Origin: Arsenicicoccus bolidensis DSM 15745
Lineage (GTDB): Bacteria > Actinomycetota > Actinomycetes > Actinomycetales > Dermatophilaceae
Direction of reading: 5' to 3'
Length of the DNA: 64,000 nucleotides
NCBI RefSeq assembly: GCF_000426385.1
Contig: NZ_AUFG01000002.1
Span: forward strand, 115,575-179,574
Shown: one piece after another, positions 1-7,993 of the stretch
Numbering within the stretch: the stretch's first letter is position 1
Layout: each line of letters begins with the position of its first letter
The notes under the pieces: model-generated
What the model saw: the letters and a program-made list of their open reading frames with translations, nothing else
The model's database searches: none
What the model was told of the DNA's origin: nothing
Made by a program: the position numbers and the translations under genes

Positions 1-75
1 CGTCTCGTCGAGCCACGAGGGCGGCACGACGCGGTTGCCAGCACCCGAGGGCCGGCTCCTGCTCGACGGCACCAT
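1..75 (-). CDS. Possible 5' end of a gene leaving the window
   Basis: An ATG at 75 on the minus strand opens a frame of 25 codons that runs off the left edge. Nearly all of its codons end in G or C, as in the real genes here, and it follows the mazF stop by about 30 nt in the same direction. The peptide (ending VVPPSWLDET) matches no family I can name. It could be a third gene of the toxin-antitoxin transcript or simply the next gene. Only the N-terminus is visible, so the call is weak. Confidence 0.3.
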   Translation of the reverse strand, partial: MVPSSRSRPSGAGNRVVPPSWLDET

Positions 76-105
76 GATCAGGTGGAGCGGGACCGCCTCT
101 GCGCG

Positions 106-453
106 TCACAGCTGCAGGTGCAGGCGCAGGGCCTCGTCGACGGCGGCCATGAGGTGCGCGGGGACCCGGCCCACCGCCGACCCCACACGCTCGACGGCGA
201 TCGAGCACACCTGCTCGGCCTGAGCCTTGGAGTCCACCCGGAGGCCGGTCTCGCTCGCCGCGAGCAGCACCTGGAACGGAAAGACCCGCTCGACGTTGCT
301 GGTGACCGGCACGACGGTCACCGCTCCGCGACCGAGCCGTCGTGCCGTCGTGTTGGCCCGGTCGTTGCTGACGAGGACAGCAGGGCGACGCTTGTCGGCC
401 TCGCTGCCGCGCACCGGTTCGAGGTCGACCAGGACGATCTCACCCCGCAACAT
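106..453 (-). CDS. mazF: MazF-family endoribonuclease toxin
   Basis: This 115-residue protein has the MazF/PemK N-terminus (MLRGEIVLVDLEPVRGSEA), then the RPAVLVSND strand and the TVVPVTSNVE segment, all typical of the family. MazF toxins cut RNA in the cytoplasm when the labile antitoxin is lost. The ATG at 453 starts the conserved first strand; a longer reading frame upstream is only antisense to the antitoxin gene. The start overlaps the antitoxin 3' end by 14 nt, implying translational coupling. The length is normal for the family, and family membership is clear. RNA target specificity cannot be read from the sequence. Confidence 0.88.
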   Translation of the reverse strand: MLRGEIVLVDLEPVRGSEADKRRPAVLVSNDRANTTARRLGRGAVTVVPVTSNVERVFPFQVLLAASETGLRVDSKAQAEQVCSIAVERVGSAVGRVPAHLMAAVDEALRLHLQL

Positions 454-670
454 CGGTGAGCCCGTCCGACGAGGCCGGAGCCCACGCATCCTCGTCACCC
501 AGGACGGCCCATTCTTCCCAGGCGGCGGCATAGGCGGCCTCCAGCTGCGGGTCCTGGAGACGGCGAATGGCCTGCTGGACGCCGGCCGACCTCGACTCGA
601 GCCCGGACTGCTCGACATACCGGTCGAGGGCCGCGAGATCCTGGGCGCTGAGACTCACACTCACCTTCAT
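440..670 (-). CDS. MazE-like ribbon-helix-helix antitoxin
   Basis: This 76-residue protein begins MKVSVSLSAQDLAALDRYVE, a ribbon-helix-helix DNA-binding fold of the kind paired with MazF toxins. The acidic, Trp-rich tail (EEWAVLGDEDAW) is the expected disordered toxin-binding segment. It is transcribed first and overlaps mazF by 14 nt. By analogy with other type II modules it should neutralise MazF and repress its own promoter as a dimer. The start ATG at 670 lies 6 nt after a TAGTGT hexamer, so the mRNA is probably leaderless. Only the exact antitoxin subfamily is uncertain. Confidence 0.82.
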   Translation of the reverse strand: MKVSVSLSAQDLAALDRYVEQSGLESRSAGVQQAIRRLQDPQLEAAYAAAWEEWAVLGDEDAWAPASSDGLTDVAG

Positions 671-676
671 GCCACG

Positions 677-682
677 ACACTA
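677..682 (-). promoter_or_regulatory. -10 element of the mazEF operon (leaderless)
   Basis: TAGTGT on the minus strand, followed by exactly 6 nt and the antitoxin ATG. No Shine-Dalgarno sequence precedes that ATG, so transcription probably begins at the start codon. Confidence 0.5.
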
Positions 683-719
683 CCCGGATAGCATCGCGAT
701 TACTACCCAGGTAGCACCC

Positions 720-1337
720 TCATTCGACCTCCGAGGACCTGGGGCCGCGACCCGGCGCCTTCTCCGGATCGTCCTGCGCAGGCATGAGGAACACGTACGC
801 CTCCCACGGGGCCACCCCCTCAGGGTGACTCCACCGGGACCTACCCGAGCGCGACCCGTACTCGCGGACCACCGCCTGCAGCCGCTCCTGGAGCTCCGCG
901 CCCTCCTCGGGCGTGAGCCACAGGCGCTCCCGCGACACCATGCCGACCTCGTCGGACCCCTGATCGGCGCGCGCCAGCATGCGATGAACCCCGGCCTGGA
1001 GGTCCTCGAACCAGGAGGACAGCGATCGTCGGCTGGTGGTGGATCCGGCCAGCCGGTGCGCCTCCGGCGTGATGGCGATCGAGGTGGCGGCGCTGCGCCA
1101 CGGCCGCTCACGACGGTCGCCGGTGGTCTCGTCGCGGGTCGCGATCCCCCACCGCTCCAGGGCGCGCAGGTGATAGCTGGTGGCCGACGGGGTCAGGCCC
1201 ACGAGACGCGATGCCTCCGTGGCGGTCAGCACCTCCCCGGCATACAGCTCGGCGATCAGCCGCTGGCGTGCGGGGTGCGCGATGGCTCGCAGAGCCTGCG
1301 GATCGGTGATCGTGAGCGCGTCGGGTCGGCCGGCCAT
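720..1337 (-). CDS. ArsR-family transcriptional regulator
   Basis: This 205-residue protein has a winged helix-turn-helix in its first 95 residues (ALRAIAHPARQRLIAELY, then EASRLVGLTPSATSYHLRAL), typical of ArsR/HTH_20 regulators. The remainder resembles the C-terminal region of ArsR-type regulators of MFS exporters. No metal-binding Cys cluster is visible, so metal sensing is unlikely. It is divergent from an MFS transporter gene whose start codon lies in a perfect palindrome, so local repression of that transporter is the simplest reading. The ATG lies 6 nt after TAGCCT, suggesting a leaderless transcript. Confidence 0.85.
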   Translation of the reverse strand: MAGRPDALTITDPQALRAIAHPARQRLIAELYAGEVLTATEASRLVGLTPSATSYHLRALERWGIATRDETTGDRRERPWRSAATSIAITPEAHRLAGSTTSRRSLSSWFEDLQAGVHRMLARADQGSDEVGMVSRERLWLTPEEGAELQERLQAVVREYGSRSGRSRWSHPEGVAPWEAYVFLMPAQDDPEKAPGRGPRSSEVE

Positions 1338-1377
1338 GAGGCCAGGCTAGTTGCCGGGCTCATCATGAAGCAGTACC

Positions 1378-1391
1378 TTCACATATGTGAA
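1378..1391. promoter_or_regulatory. Perfect 14-bp palindrome over the MFS start codon
   Basis: TTCACATATGTGAA is its own reverse complement. It overlaps the GTG start (1387) of the MFS gene and sits between that gene and the divergent arsR gene. A TACCTT hexamer at 1374-1379 would place the transcription start inside it. This is a probable operator for the adjacent ArsR protein. Confidence 0.6.
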
Positions 1392-2658
1392 ACAAATCCT
1401 TCACACCTATGGCGCTGCCTTCTCGCACCGGGACGCGGTCATCCTGCTCGCCGCCGGAGCCCTGTCGACGGTCGGTGACGCCATGGCGCTGGTCGCCCTC
1501 ACGCTGCGGACGCACGACACCCAGGCCGGGCCGTATGCCGTGGCCGGCCTCCTCGTGTGCTTCGCCCTGCCCCTGGTGCTGACCATGGGGATCGCTGGAT
1601 CCGTCGCGGACCGCGCGGACTCGCGCACCGTCCTCGTCACCGGCAGCCTGGTCCAGGCAGCGGCCGCCGGGGGGCTGGCGCTCACCACCGACTACGCCGC
1701 GACGCTCGTCCTCGTCGCCCTCCTGCAGACGGCGTTCGCCTTCACCAGCCCCCTGTGGACGAGCCTGCTGCCGCTGGTCGCCGGGGACGAGCTGGCCGGT
1801 GTCCTCGTCTCGCTGCGCCAGGGCCTGCGCACGGCCTCCACCCCCGTCGGCGCGGCCGCTGGCGGGCTGCTCGTCCAGCACCAGGGCGCGTCGGCAGCCC
1901 TGGCCATCGACGCCGCGAGCTTCCTCGCCCTGACCGTCGCGGCGCTCCTGCTGCGCACCCGCCGCCGGCGGGCCGCACAGCCGGATCGCCTCTCGGCCTC
2001 CCCGGGGCCGGCGCTCCGGATCCTGCGCGGCCACCCGACGACCGGCATCCTCGTGGCGGCCGTGCTGCCGTTCATCCTGACCCTGGAGTCCGTCAACGCC
2101 GTCGAGGTCTACCTGCTGCGGGACGTGCTGCACGCGAACGCGGCCGACTACGGATGGGCCGAGGCTGCCGCCGGGGTCAGCGCCACCGTCGGAGCCCTGC
2201 TGGCCGGAACCGTCACCACCTCCTCACGGCGGGCCCGGCTGCTCCTGGGGACGCTGGTGCTCGTCGCGGCCACCCAGGCCGGGCAGGGACTGGCGATCTC
2301 GGTGGGAGTCTTCGTCGTCCTGGGATGCGTGGTCGGCGGCCTCCTCGGCGCCACCAACACGTGGCTCATCGCCGTCCTCCTCGCCGAGATCCCGGACCGC
2401 GAGCGCGGCCGGGTCCTGGCGGCGGTCGAAGGGGCGGCACGCGCCTGCACGGTGGCGGCGCTCGCGCTCGGCGGGACGCTCAACCTGCTGGTGGGGCCGC
2501 GGACGGCATACCTGGTCGTCGGCGCAGCCGGACTGGCGATCAGCACGACGGGCGCCATCGCCCACCACCGAGCAACGCGGGCGACCCCAGCAACCCCAGC
2601 AGCCGGGCCGACCCCGGTGAGCCCGGGCACCAACGACGAGGTCGCTCAGCCCGAGTGA
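1387..2658 (+). CDS. MFS transporter
   Basis: This 423-residue integral membrane protein has about 12 hydrophobic segments. Its N-terminal ILLAAGALSTVGDAMALVAL and SVADRADSRTVLVTGSLVQA loop are typical of the MFS_3/enterobactin-exporter-like branch. It probably exports a small compound or drug by proton antiport; the substrate cannot be told. The GTG at 1387 starts the first cytoplasmic segment and is embedded in the palindrome shared with the divergent ArsR gene, which supports ligand-induced derepression. The 3' end overlaps the convergent small membrane protein gene by 13 nt. Confidence 0.85.
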   Translation: MKQILHTYGAAFSHRDAVILLAAGALSTVGDAMALVALTLRTHDTQAGPYAVAGLLVCFALPLVLTMGIAGSVADRADSRTVLVTGSLVQAAAAGGLALTTDYAATLVLVALLQTAFAFTSPLWTSLLPLVAGDELAGVLVSLRQGLRTASTPVGAAAGGLLVQHQGASAALAIDAASFLALTVAALLLRTRRRRAAQPDRLSASPGPALRILRGHPTTGILVAAVLPFILTLESVNAVEVYLLRDVLHANAADYGWAEAAAGVSATVGALLAGTVTTSSRRARLLLGTLVLVAATQAGQGLAISVGVFVVLGCVVGGLLGATNTWLIAVLLAEIPDRERGRVLAAVEGAARACTVAALALGGTLNLLVGPRTAYLVVGAAGLAISTTGAIAHHRATRATPATPAAGPTPVSPGTNDEVAQPE

Positions 2659-2927
2659 GGCCCGACCTGCTGCGCCCAGCGGCTCCAGCGCACGCGCTCG
2701 TGCGACCGGACCAGCTCGACGATCGCCCAGATGCCGGTGACCAGCGCCAGGGCGAGGCCACCCCAGGTCATCACCATCGTCCAGGCCGGTGGCCCGCTGG
2801 ACCCGGCGTCGGCGAGGTCCATCCCGATGGAGCAGCCGACGGCCCACAGCGCCGCCCCTAGCAGGGCCAGCCCCGCCAGGATGGCGGCCTTGGCGTAGCT
2901 GCGGATCCAGCCGCGATCGCTCTGCAT
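2646..2927 (-). CDS. Small two-helix membrane protein, unknown function
   Basis: This 93-residue protein has two clear transmembrane helices (about residues 14-35 and 49-68) and a basic C-terminus. I recognise no family. The ATG at 2927 was chosen because GGGGAGGG lies just upstream; a longer frame adds 29 residues with no ribosome site. It is convergent with, and overlaps by 13 nt, the MFS gene, and is divergent from the SnoaL-like gene. No catalytic motif is visible. Confidence 0.6.
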   Translation of the reverse strand: MQSDRGWIRSYAKAAILAGLALLGAALWAVGCSIGMDLADAGSSGPPAWTMVMTWGGLALALVTGIWAIVELVRSHERVRWSRWAQQVGPHSG

Positions 2928-3060
2928 GACGTGGTTCCCTCCCCTTGTCAGCGTGCAGCCCCACCGTCGCACCGCGACCTGAGAGATGACCGGACGCCGT
3001 TCGGCGACGGGCACCCGTCAGGGGTCGACGGCGCGACGTGCACGGCGTACGCTCGATGTA

Positions 3061-3085
3061 TTGATCCGAATGCACTTCGGATCAA
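3061..3085. promoter_or_regulatory. Perfect 10-bp inverted repeat, probable TetR operator
   Basis: The arms TTGATCCGAA and TTCGGATCAA are exact reverse complements separated by TGCAC. The repeat lies 53 bp before the SnoaL-like gene start at 3139, in the leader of a two-gene transcript whose second gene encodes a TetR regulator. This is the usual layout for an autoregulated TetR operator; an RNA stem-loop is the alternative. Confidence 0.6.
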
Positions 3086-3138
3086 AGTGCACCGCCCCCG
3101 GGCCAACCATCGGCGGGCACAAGAGCCGAGGAGTCCTC

Positions 3139-3570
3139 ATGGGCACCAGCGCATCTCCCGCCAGCATCGTCATGTCCCGCATCTTCGACGGAGGCTTCGC
3201 CACCGGCGACGGGGCCATCGTCGACGAGCTCTGCTCCCCCGACCTGGTCAAGCACCAGTTCGGCCTCGCCGGCACCGGCCAGCAGGCCATCGAGCACGTC
3301 AAGGCCGCGATGCGGGACGTCCACACGGCCGTGCCCGACATCGCCTTCACCATCGATGACGAGGTCGAGGACGGCGACACCATCTGGGTCCGCGTGCGGG
3401 CGCAGGGCACGGCGACCGGACCCTTCTTCGACCCGCCGAGCAGACGGCCGCTGGACTTCACCGTGGTGGACGTCGCCCGGGTCGTCGACGGCCGCATCGT
3501 CGAGCACTGGGGCGTCCCGGACCGGTTCGCCATGCTGGCCCAGTCGGGGGTGCTCGAGCGCCTAGGCTGA
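3139..3570 (+). CDS. SnoaL-like ester cyclase / NTF2-fold protein
   Basis: This 143-residue protein has the NTF2-like fold signature of the SnoaL/ester cyclase family: an early helix ending in the LVKHQFGLAGTGQQAIEHV segment, the VRVRAQGTATGPFF strand and the terminal VDGRIVEHWGVPDRFAML. Related proteins range from polyketide cyclases to uncharacterised proteins, so no reaction is assigned. The ATG at 3139 follows a GAGGAG site; earlier in-frame ATGs precede the operator and lack one. It is probably co-transcribed with the tetR gene 33 nt downstream and repressed through the inverted repeat at 3061. Confidence 0.75.
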   Translation: MGTSASPASIVMSRIFDGGFATGDGAIVDELCSPDLVKHQFGLAGTGQQAIEHVKAAMRDVHTAVPDIAFTIDDEVEDGDTIWVRVRAQGTATGPFFDPPSRRPLDFTVVDVARVVDGRIVEHWGVPDRFAMLAQSGVLERLG

Positions 3571-3603
3571 CCGCGCAGCACGACCCCCACTCTCAGGAGC
3601 CGC

Positions 3604-4263
3604 ATGAGCGCGTCGGCCGACGCCACCTCGCCCCGGCGCTACCGCTCGTCGAGGCGCACCGAGCAGGCGGCCGCCACCCGCGACCGGATCGTCGACGCGG
3701 CACGTCACCTCGTCGTCGAGCAGGGGTATGCCGCCACCACCGTCTCGCAGGTGGCCGCGCGCGCCGGGGTGGCGGTCGACACGGTCTACGCGGCGGTGGG
3801 CCGCAAGCCGGAGCTGCTGCGGCAGGTGCTGGAGACGGCCATCTCGGGCACGGACACCGCCGTGGCCCCCGAGGACCGCGACTACGTCAGGGCCGTGCGG
3901 GCGGCCCCGACCGCGCGGGCCAAGCTGGCGGCCTACGTCGACGGGCTCCTGCTCCTGCAGCCGCGCCTGGCGCCGGTCGTGCTCGCGCTGCGCGACGCCG
4001 CCGCCACAGACCCCGAGTCGGCGGATCTGTGGGGCGAGATCACGCAGCGTCGGGCGGGCAACATGCGTGACTTCGCACGAGACCTCAGGGCGACGGGCGA
4101 GCTGCGGGCGGACCTGGACGACGGCGAGGTCGCCGACATCATCTGGAGCATGAACGCCCCGGAGTACTGGACCCTGCTCGTCGACGAACGCGGCTGGAGC
4201 AAACAGAGATTCGGGGCGCATCTCGTGGACTGCTGGTCACGGACGCTGCTCGCCCACCCGTGA
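3604..4263 (+). CDS. TetR-family regulator
   Basis: This 219-residue protein has a TetR N-terminal HTH (about residues 27-73; TTVSQVAARAGVAVDTVYAA). The following 140 residues form the helical ligand domain, whose ligand is not identifiable. A basic 25-residue extension precedes the HTH. CAGGAG before the ATG gives a normal ribosome site. It follows the SnoaL-like gene in the same direction, so it probably controls that gene and itself through the perfect inverted repeat at 3061-3085. Confidence 0.85.
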   Translation: MSASADATSPRRYRSSRRTEQAAATRDRIVDAARHLVVEQGYAATTVSQVAARAGVAVDTVYAAVGRKPELLRQVLETAISGTDTAVAPEDRDYVRAVRAAPTARAKLAAYVDGLLLLQPRLAPVVLALRDAAATDPESADLWGEITQRRAGNMRDFARDLRATGELRADLDDGEVADIIWSMNAPEYWTLLVDERGWSKQRFGAHLVDCWSRTLLAHP

Positions 4264-4271
4264 GGGCCGGG

Positions 4272-4318
4272 CAGCTCAGGCGCTCGGTCGGGCAACAGCT
4301 CAGGCGCTCGGTCGGGCA
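4272..4318. repeat. Tandem 24-bp duplication at the glycosyltransferase 3' end
   Basis: Two identical 23-nt copies (4272-4294 and 4296-4318) are separated by one base. The second copy contains the last codons and the stop of the GT2 gene; the first lies beyond the stop. It looks like a recent replication-slippage duplication that duplicates the C-terminal codons without altering the protein. Confidence 0.7.
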
Positions 4319-5049
4319 GCGCGGCGGGCCCGCAGGCGCCGCACGGCGAGCGCCCGCCACACGTCGCGGTACTGCGCGGCCCGGTGCAGCTGGCCACGCC
4401 AGTCCGAGCCGGTGACGCGGTGGTGCACCGCGCACGGCACCTCGACCACCCGCAGTCCGGCGGCGAGCACGTCGATCGTCATCGCCGTCTCGACGCCCCA
4501 CCCGGCCGCCAGGGGTTGCGCCGCGTCGTAGGCCTCGCGGGTCAGGCAGCGCATCCCCGACAGGGGCTGCGTGGGCGTCCAGCCCGTCAGCGACCGGATG
4601 CCCTCACGAGCCAGCCGCACCACGAACCCGTGACCCCCACCGGCGGAGCGCTGCGGGGGCAGGATCGCGATGGCGAGGTCGGCCTCGCCGCCGGCCACGG
4701 GCGGCACGAGCACCCCCACCTCGGCGGCGGAGTCCTCGAGGTCCGCGTCGACGAGCAGCAGCAGCCGCCGGGCCGTCCCGGTCCGGCCCTCGTGCTCGTC
4801 GCGGCGCTCGACCACGGCCGCCCCGGTCTGCAGGGCGGCGGCCTTGCCGCGGTTGCGGGTGTGCCGGGCGACCACGGCGCCTGCGCCATGGGCGATGGAC
4901 TGCGTGCCGTCGCGCGACCCGTCGTCGACGACGACGACCAGGTCGACGCCGGGGATGGCGGACGCGGCCCGGATCGTCGAGGCGATCCGCGCGGACTCGT
5001 CCTTGGCCGGGATGACGACCGCCACCGGCCGTGCGTGGTCACCGCTCAC
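4300..5049 (-). CDS. Family 2 glycosyltransferase (dolichol-phosphate-mannose-synthase-like)
   Basis: This 249-residue protein has a GT2 fold: VAVVIPAKDESARI at the start, the VVVDDGSRDGT nucleotide-binding motif, and the DADLED metal-binding motif. There is no transmembrane tail, so it is a soluble or peripheral enzyme that probably moves a sugar from a nucleotide donor to a lipid or small acceptor. The GTG start at 5049 is supported by GGAGGG 10 nt upstream; a longer frame would run into the preceding gene. It begins 14 nt after the DUF5926 stop, so the two genes form an operon. Confidence 0.82.
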   Translation of the reverse strand: MSGDHARPVAVVIPAKDESARIASTIRAASAIPGVDLVVVVDDGSRDGTQSIAHGAGAVVARHTRNRGKAAALQTGAAVVERRDEHEGRTGTARRLLLLVDADLEDSAAEVGVLVPPVAGGEADLAIAILPPQRSAGGGHGFVVRLAREGIRSLTGWTPTQPLSGMRCLTREAYDAAQPLAAGWGVETAMTIDVLAAGLRVVEVPCAVHHRVTGSDWRGQLHRAAQYRDVWRALAVRRLRARRAARPSA

Positions 5050-5062
5050 GGCGGACCCTCCG

Positions 5063-5926
5063 TCAGCGCAGGGTGATCTGGCGGCTGAGCAGACCCGAGC
5101 GAGCCCGTCGCTCGTCCGCCGACAGCGGCGTGCTGCCGGCCAGGGCCTCGGCATACCGCTGCTGCATCTGCTGGGCGGGGTCGGAGAAGGAGGCGGGGTC
5201 CGCCTCGGGGTCGACCTCCCAGACGGGGATGAGCAGCCCGCAGGCGCGGAAGGCGCCGAGCAGGCGGTGGGTGTCGGTCAGGGCGCTCTCGCCGCGCGCG
5301 TGCAGGCGGGCGAGTGCGTCGGTGGCGGCATCCTCGTCGTCGGGGAGCACCTGGCGGACATAGGCACGGTCGCCGATGAGGCACCAGTAGGCGGACCGCA
5401 CGCCGTCCAGCTTGACGGTGGGGATGGCGCTGTCGTTGGCGCGCTGCAGCGACTCGCGCCCCTCTTCGTCGAGGTCGCCGTCACCGACCCAGAAGTCGAA
5501 GCCCTCGTGCACCGTGATGTCGAGGGGGGCGGACGGGTCGAGGAGGTCCTGCAGGCGGGGGGTGTCCTCGGTGGCGAGGGGCAGCGTCGCGACCGGGCTG
5601 CCGGGCTCGGTCTCGGCGGCGGCCAGGAGCACCTGGGCGAGGTCGCGGCTGGCGTCGCCGCTGCTCGTCCCGGACTGCAGGCCCGCCAGGACCTCACCGT
5701 CCGCGCGGCGCAGGCCGGGCCAGGCGAGGGGCAGCACCGTCACGAGCGTCGCGCTCGACACGTCGGCCACCGGCTCGCTCAGCGTCACCGTGGCCGTCGC
5801 CGCGGGCACGATCTCGCGCATCGCCACGAGGTCGGTCTCGCTCTCCATCCCCTCGAAGGGACGGCGCGCGAACGGCGCGGGACGGATCTTCTTGGTGTCG
5901 CCCTTGCGGCGGGATGCCTTACCCAT
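5063..5926 (-). CDS. DUF5926 family protein
   Basis: This 287-residue protein begins MGKASRRKGDTKKIRPAPF, the basic N-terminal signature of the actinobacterial DUF5926 family. The rest is acidic and soluble, with no membrane segment or catalytic motif I can assign. The ATG at 5926 was chosen over a GTG at 5935 because TAGGGT lies 7 nt before it, giving a likely leaderless start. It is first in an operon with the GT2 gene. Its promoter region holds three TGGTNACCA half-palindromes (see the operator cluster). Function is unknown. Confidence 0.78.
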   Translation of the reverse strand: MGKASRRKGDTKKIRPAPFARRPFEGMESETDLVAMREIVPAATATVTLSEPVADVSSATLVTVLPLAWPGLRRADGEVLAGLQSGTSSGDASRDLAQVLLAAAETEPGSPVATLPLATEDTPRLQDLLDPSAPLDITVHEGFDFWVGDGDLDEEGRESLQRANDSAIPTVKLDGVRSAYWCLIGDRAYVRQVLPDDEDAATDALARLHARGESALTDTHRLLGAFRACGLLIPVWEVDPEADPASFSDPAQQMQQRYAEALAGSTPLSADERRARSGLLSRQITLR

Positions 5927-5949
5927 GTCCGCCACCCTATCGGGGCGCG

Positions 5950-6057
5950 CTGGTCACCAGCCCTACGGTCACAGGCGCCACACCCCGGCGTCATTGGTCA
6001 CCAATGACGTCCCGGCACGTCATGTGAACGATCCAAAGCGTGACTGGTGACCAATGG
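5950..6057. promoter_or_regulatory. Cluster of three TGGTNACCA palindromes
   Basis: CTGGTCACCAG at 5950-5960, GTCATTGGTCACCAATGAC at 5990-6008 and CTGGTGACCAATGG at 6044-6057 share a TGGT(C/G)ACCA core. They lie upstream of the DUF5926 gene and behind the anti-sigma-type ATPase gene. Three copies spaced by about 45 bp suggest a multi-site operator; the protein that binds is unknown. Confidence 0.45.
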
Positions 6058-6072
6058 CGGCATTGGCGGGGG

Positions 6073-6510
6073 TCAGCGGGTGCGGCGGCGGGACGGGCCG
6101 CCGAGAGCCGCCCAGACCGTGCGGGCGCCGTTCGGCTGGTCGAGGTAGCCCCACTCGTGGGCATAGGCGCGCACGATGCGCAGCCCGCGGCCGCGCGTCT
6201 GCCACGGGGTGATGCGCACGGGCTGCGGCGTGGAGTCCGAGCCTCCGTCCGTGACGTCGACCTCGACGACCCCCTTGCGCAGGGTCCAGTGCACGCGCAG
6301 GACGTCACCAGGCATCGGTCCGGCGTGCTGCACGGCGTTGGCGACGAGCTCCGAGATGGCCTGGACGGCCTCGTCCAGCGTCGCGTCGGCGACGCGCTCG
6401 TCCGCCAGGCTGGCGCGCAGCTCGGCCCGAGCCTGCTCGGCGGACGTCGCGTCCCACGGCACCATCACGGTCTTGTCGACCTCGTCCAGGTTGCGCACCC
6501 GCGGTGGCAT
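6073..6510 (-). CDS. Anti-sigma-factor-type ATP-binding protein (HATPase_c)
   Basis: This 145-residue protein is a single GHKL ATPase domain of the RsbW/SpoIIAB type: ELVANAVQHAG (N-box), VDVTDGGS (G1-like box) and GRGLRIVRAYAHEWGY (G2-like box). Such proteins are kinases and sequestering factors for sigma factors or their antagonists. No partner sigma or anti-anti-sigma gene is in the window. The ATG at 6510 gives a full single domain, and AGAGGAC precedes it. Longer frames are antisense to the DUF2382 gene. A SigB-like promoter lies 118 nt upstream. Confidence 0.82.
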   Translation of the reverse strand: MPPRVRNLDEVDKTVMVPWDATSAEQARAELRASLADERVADATLDEAVQAISELVANAVQHAGPMPGDVLRVHWTLRKGVVEVDVTDGGSDSTPQPVRITPWQTRGRGLRIVRAYAHEWGYLDQPNGARTVWAALGGPSRRRTR

Positions 6511-6627
6511 GGGCTCGTCCTCTCGTGCAGCGGCGCGGCCGGTCCGACGGCATACGTGCCTCGGCCGACCGCCAGTGAGCAGGGGTCCAGATGACGCGTC
6601 CCCCTGCGTGGGTTCGTCCTCGCCCGG

Positions 6628-6653
6628 ATACCCCATAGGGCTCGCGCGGAACC
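6628..6653 (-). promoter_or_regulatory. SigB/SigF-type promoter candidate
   Basis: On the minus strand GGTTCC is followed after 14 nt by GGGTAT, matching the GTTN-N14-16-GGGTAT pattern of actinobacterial general-stress sigma factors. It points towards the HATPase gene at 6510, which would fit feedback control of a stress sigma factor. Confidence 0.45.
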
Positions 6654-6763
6654 CCTGCACGCGGTCGGTCTCACGGGTCGGGGGCGACCTCCCGCGCGCA
6701 TAGGTCGAGGGGGCGAGGGGTAGGTGAGCGGAGATATCCGTCGCCGCGAGCAAGGGAGCCACC

Positions 6764-7315
6764 ATGAGCGACCAGCACGATCTGCGCACCGAACGATCCC
6801 ACGAGGGCCTCGGCCGCCAGGAGAGCGATCGCCACGACGCCCCGGCAACGGTCACCCGCAGCGAGGAGGAGCTCTTCGTCACCACCCGCCCGGTCGAGAG
6901 CGGCCGGGTGCGGGTGTCCAAGCGCGTCGTCACCGAGGAGCGGACCATCACCGTCCGCCGCGAGGAGCTCGTGGTCGAGGAGCTGCCGGCTCGGGCGCCC
7001 CTGCCGCCGGACCACGACGGCGTGACCGGCGCCGGTGACCGCGACGCACAGGGGCGGGGCAACCCCGCGAAGGAGGCAGCCCTGGCCGCGGGCGAGCCGC
7101 ACCGTCCTCAGGGCCACCGCGACGACGACGAGCTGCACCAGGACGCCGCGATCGAGATCGTCCTCCACGAGGAGCAGGTCGTCACGCGGGTCGTGCCGAT
7201 CGAGCGCGTCCGGGTCTTCGTGGACCGGGTGACGCGCGAGCAGGTCGTCGAGGCGGAGCTCGCCAAGGAGGTCGTCAGCCTCGAGCGCGAGGACACCCCG
7301 CGCGCCGACCGCTGA
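6764..7315 (+). CDS. DUF2382 (YsnF/AvaK-type) stress-associated protein
   Basis: This 183-residue, highly charged protein contains two repeats of the DUF2382 pattern. The first is near residues 32-75 (SEEELFVTTRPVESGRVRVS, then KRVVTEERTITVRREEL); the second is near 128-172 (IEIVLHEEQVVTRVVPIERV). A hydrophilic linker joins them. DUF2382 proteins are common in desiccation and general-stress regulons but have no established activity. A GGGAG ribosome site precedes the ATG. It is divergent from the anti-sigma-type ATPase gene, which fits a stress-response neighbourhood. Function is unknown. Confidence 0.78.
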   Translation: MSDQHDLRTERSHEGLGRQESDRHDAPATVTRSEEELFVTTRPVESGRVRVSKRVVTEERTITVRREELVVEELPARAPLPPDHDGVTGAGDRDAQGRGNPAKEAALAAGEPHRPQGHRDDDELHQDAAIEIVLHEEQVVTRVVPIERVRVFVDRVTREQVVEAELAKEVVSLEREDTPRADR

Positions 7316-7386
7316 TCACCGACGGCTGATCACCGGCCGCTGCGGGCCAACCGCTGACGGCCGGACCGCTCTGCGACCCGCGCGCC

Positions 7387-7953
7387 CTAGGGCGTCGTGG
7401 GGCGGGCGGTTGGTCGGTCGAGCCACGCCTCCGCCACGGTCGCGAACGGCTCGGCCTGGGTCTCGACGAGCACGAGCATCCGCCGCGCCTCCGCCTCGGC
7501 CGACGTGACGAGCTCCGGCGGATAGGCGAACTCGACCTGGTGGTCGGCGAACTCATCCTCGTCGTCGACGTAGATGCGCCCGTTGCGGCGCTCCACGACG
7601 TCCAGGTCGAGGTCCACCATCGAGACGGTCGCCACCCCGTCCACGCGTGACCACAGGGGCACCGTCGTGATGTCCACGTAGTGCCGCACCTTGTGCGGAT
7701 CCGCGTTGGTGGTGAGGACGTGCCCAGACTGGCGCGGGACGCACACCACGCTGTGGTGCTCGTTGTCGAAGGATCGCCCGGGGCGGGTGATCGGGGCGCC
7801 CACCGGCACCGCGACCCAGTGGCCGTGCTCGTCGCGGCCGAGGTAGGACCCGTCATACCTCCAGTGCGGGCCCCCGTCCCACTTGCTGAAGCGGATGGCG
7901 ACGGGCTCCCCCTCGACGAGGATGAGGGGCTCTCGGGGCTGCTGCTCGTTCAC
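7387..7953 (-). CDS. DUF402 domain protein
   Basis: This protein of about 188 residues has the DUF402 fold, with [16 protein letters not shown] near the start and the VDITTVPLW / [10 protein letters not shown] / IYVDDEDEF strands that carry the acidic metal-binding residues of the family. Some DUF402 proteins are nucleoside-diphosphate phosphatases or RNases, but this one cannot be assigned. The GTG at 7953 was chosen because TAGTCT lies 7 nt upstream; a start at 7986 would sit on the pyrD promoter. It is divergent from pyrD with only 40 nt between starts. Confidence 0.75.
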   Translation of the reverse strand: MNEQQPREPLILVEGEPVAIRFSKWDGGPHWRYDGSYLGRDEHGHWVAVPVGAPITRPGRSFDNEHHSVVCVPRQSGHVLTTNADPHKVRHYVDITTVPLWSRVDGVATVSMVDLDLDVVERRNGRIYVDDEDEFADHQVEFAYPPELVTSAEAEARRMLVLVETQAEPFATVAEAWLDRPTARPTTP

Positions 7954-7981
7954 CTGCCAGAGACTAGCCCCCGCCCTTTGC

Positions 7982-7987
7982 GACAAT
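7982..7987 (+). promoter_or_regulatory. -10 element of pyrD (leaderless)
   Basis: GACAAT followed by exactly 6 nt and the pyrD GTG. There is no ribosome site, so the transcript probably starts at the GTG. Confidence 0.5.
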
Positions 7988-7993
7988 GGGCGC

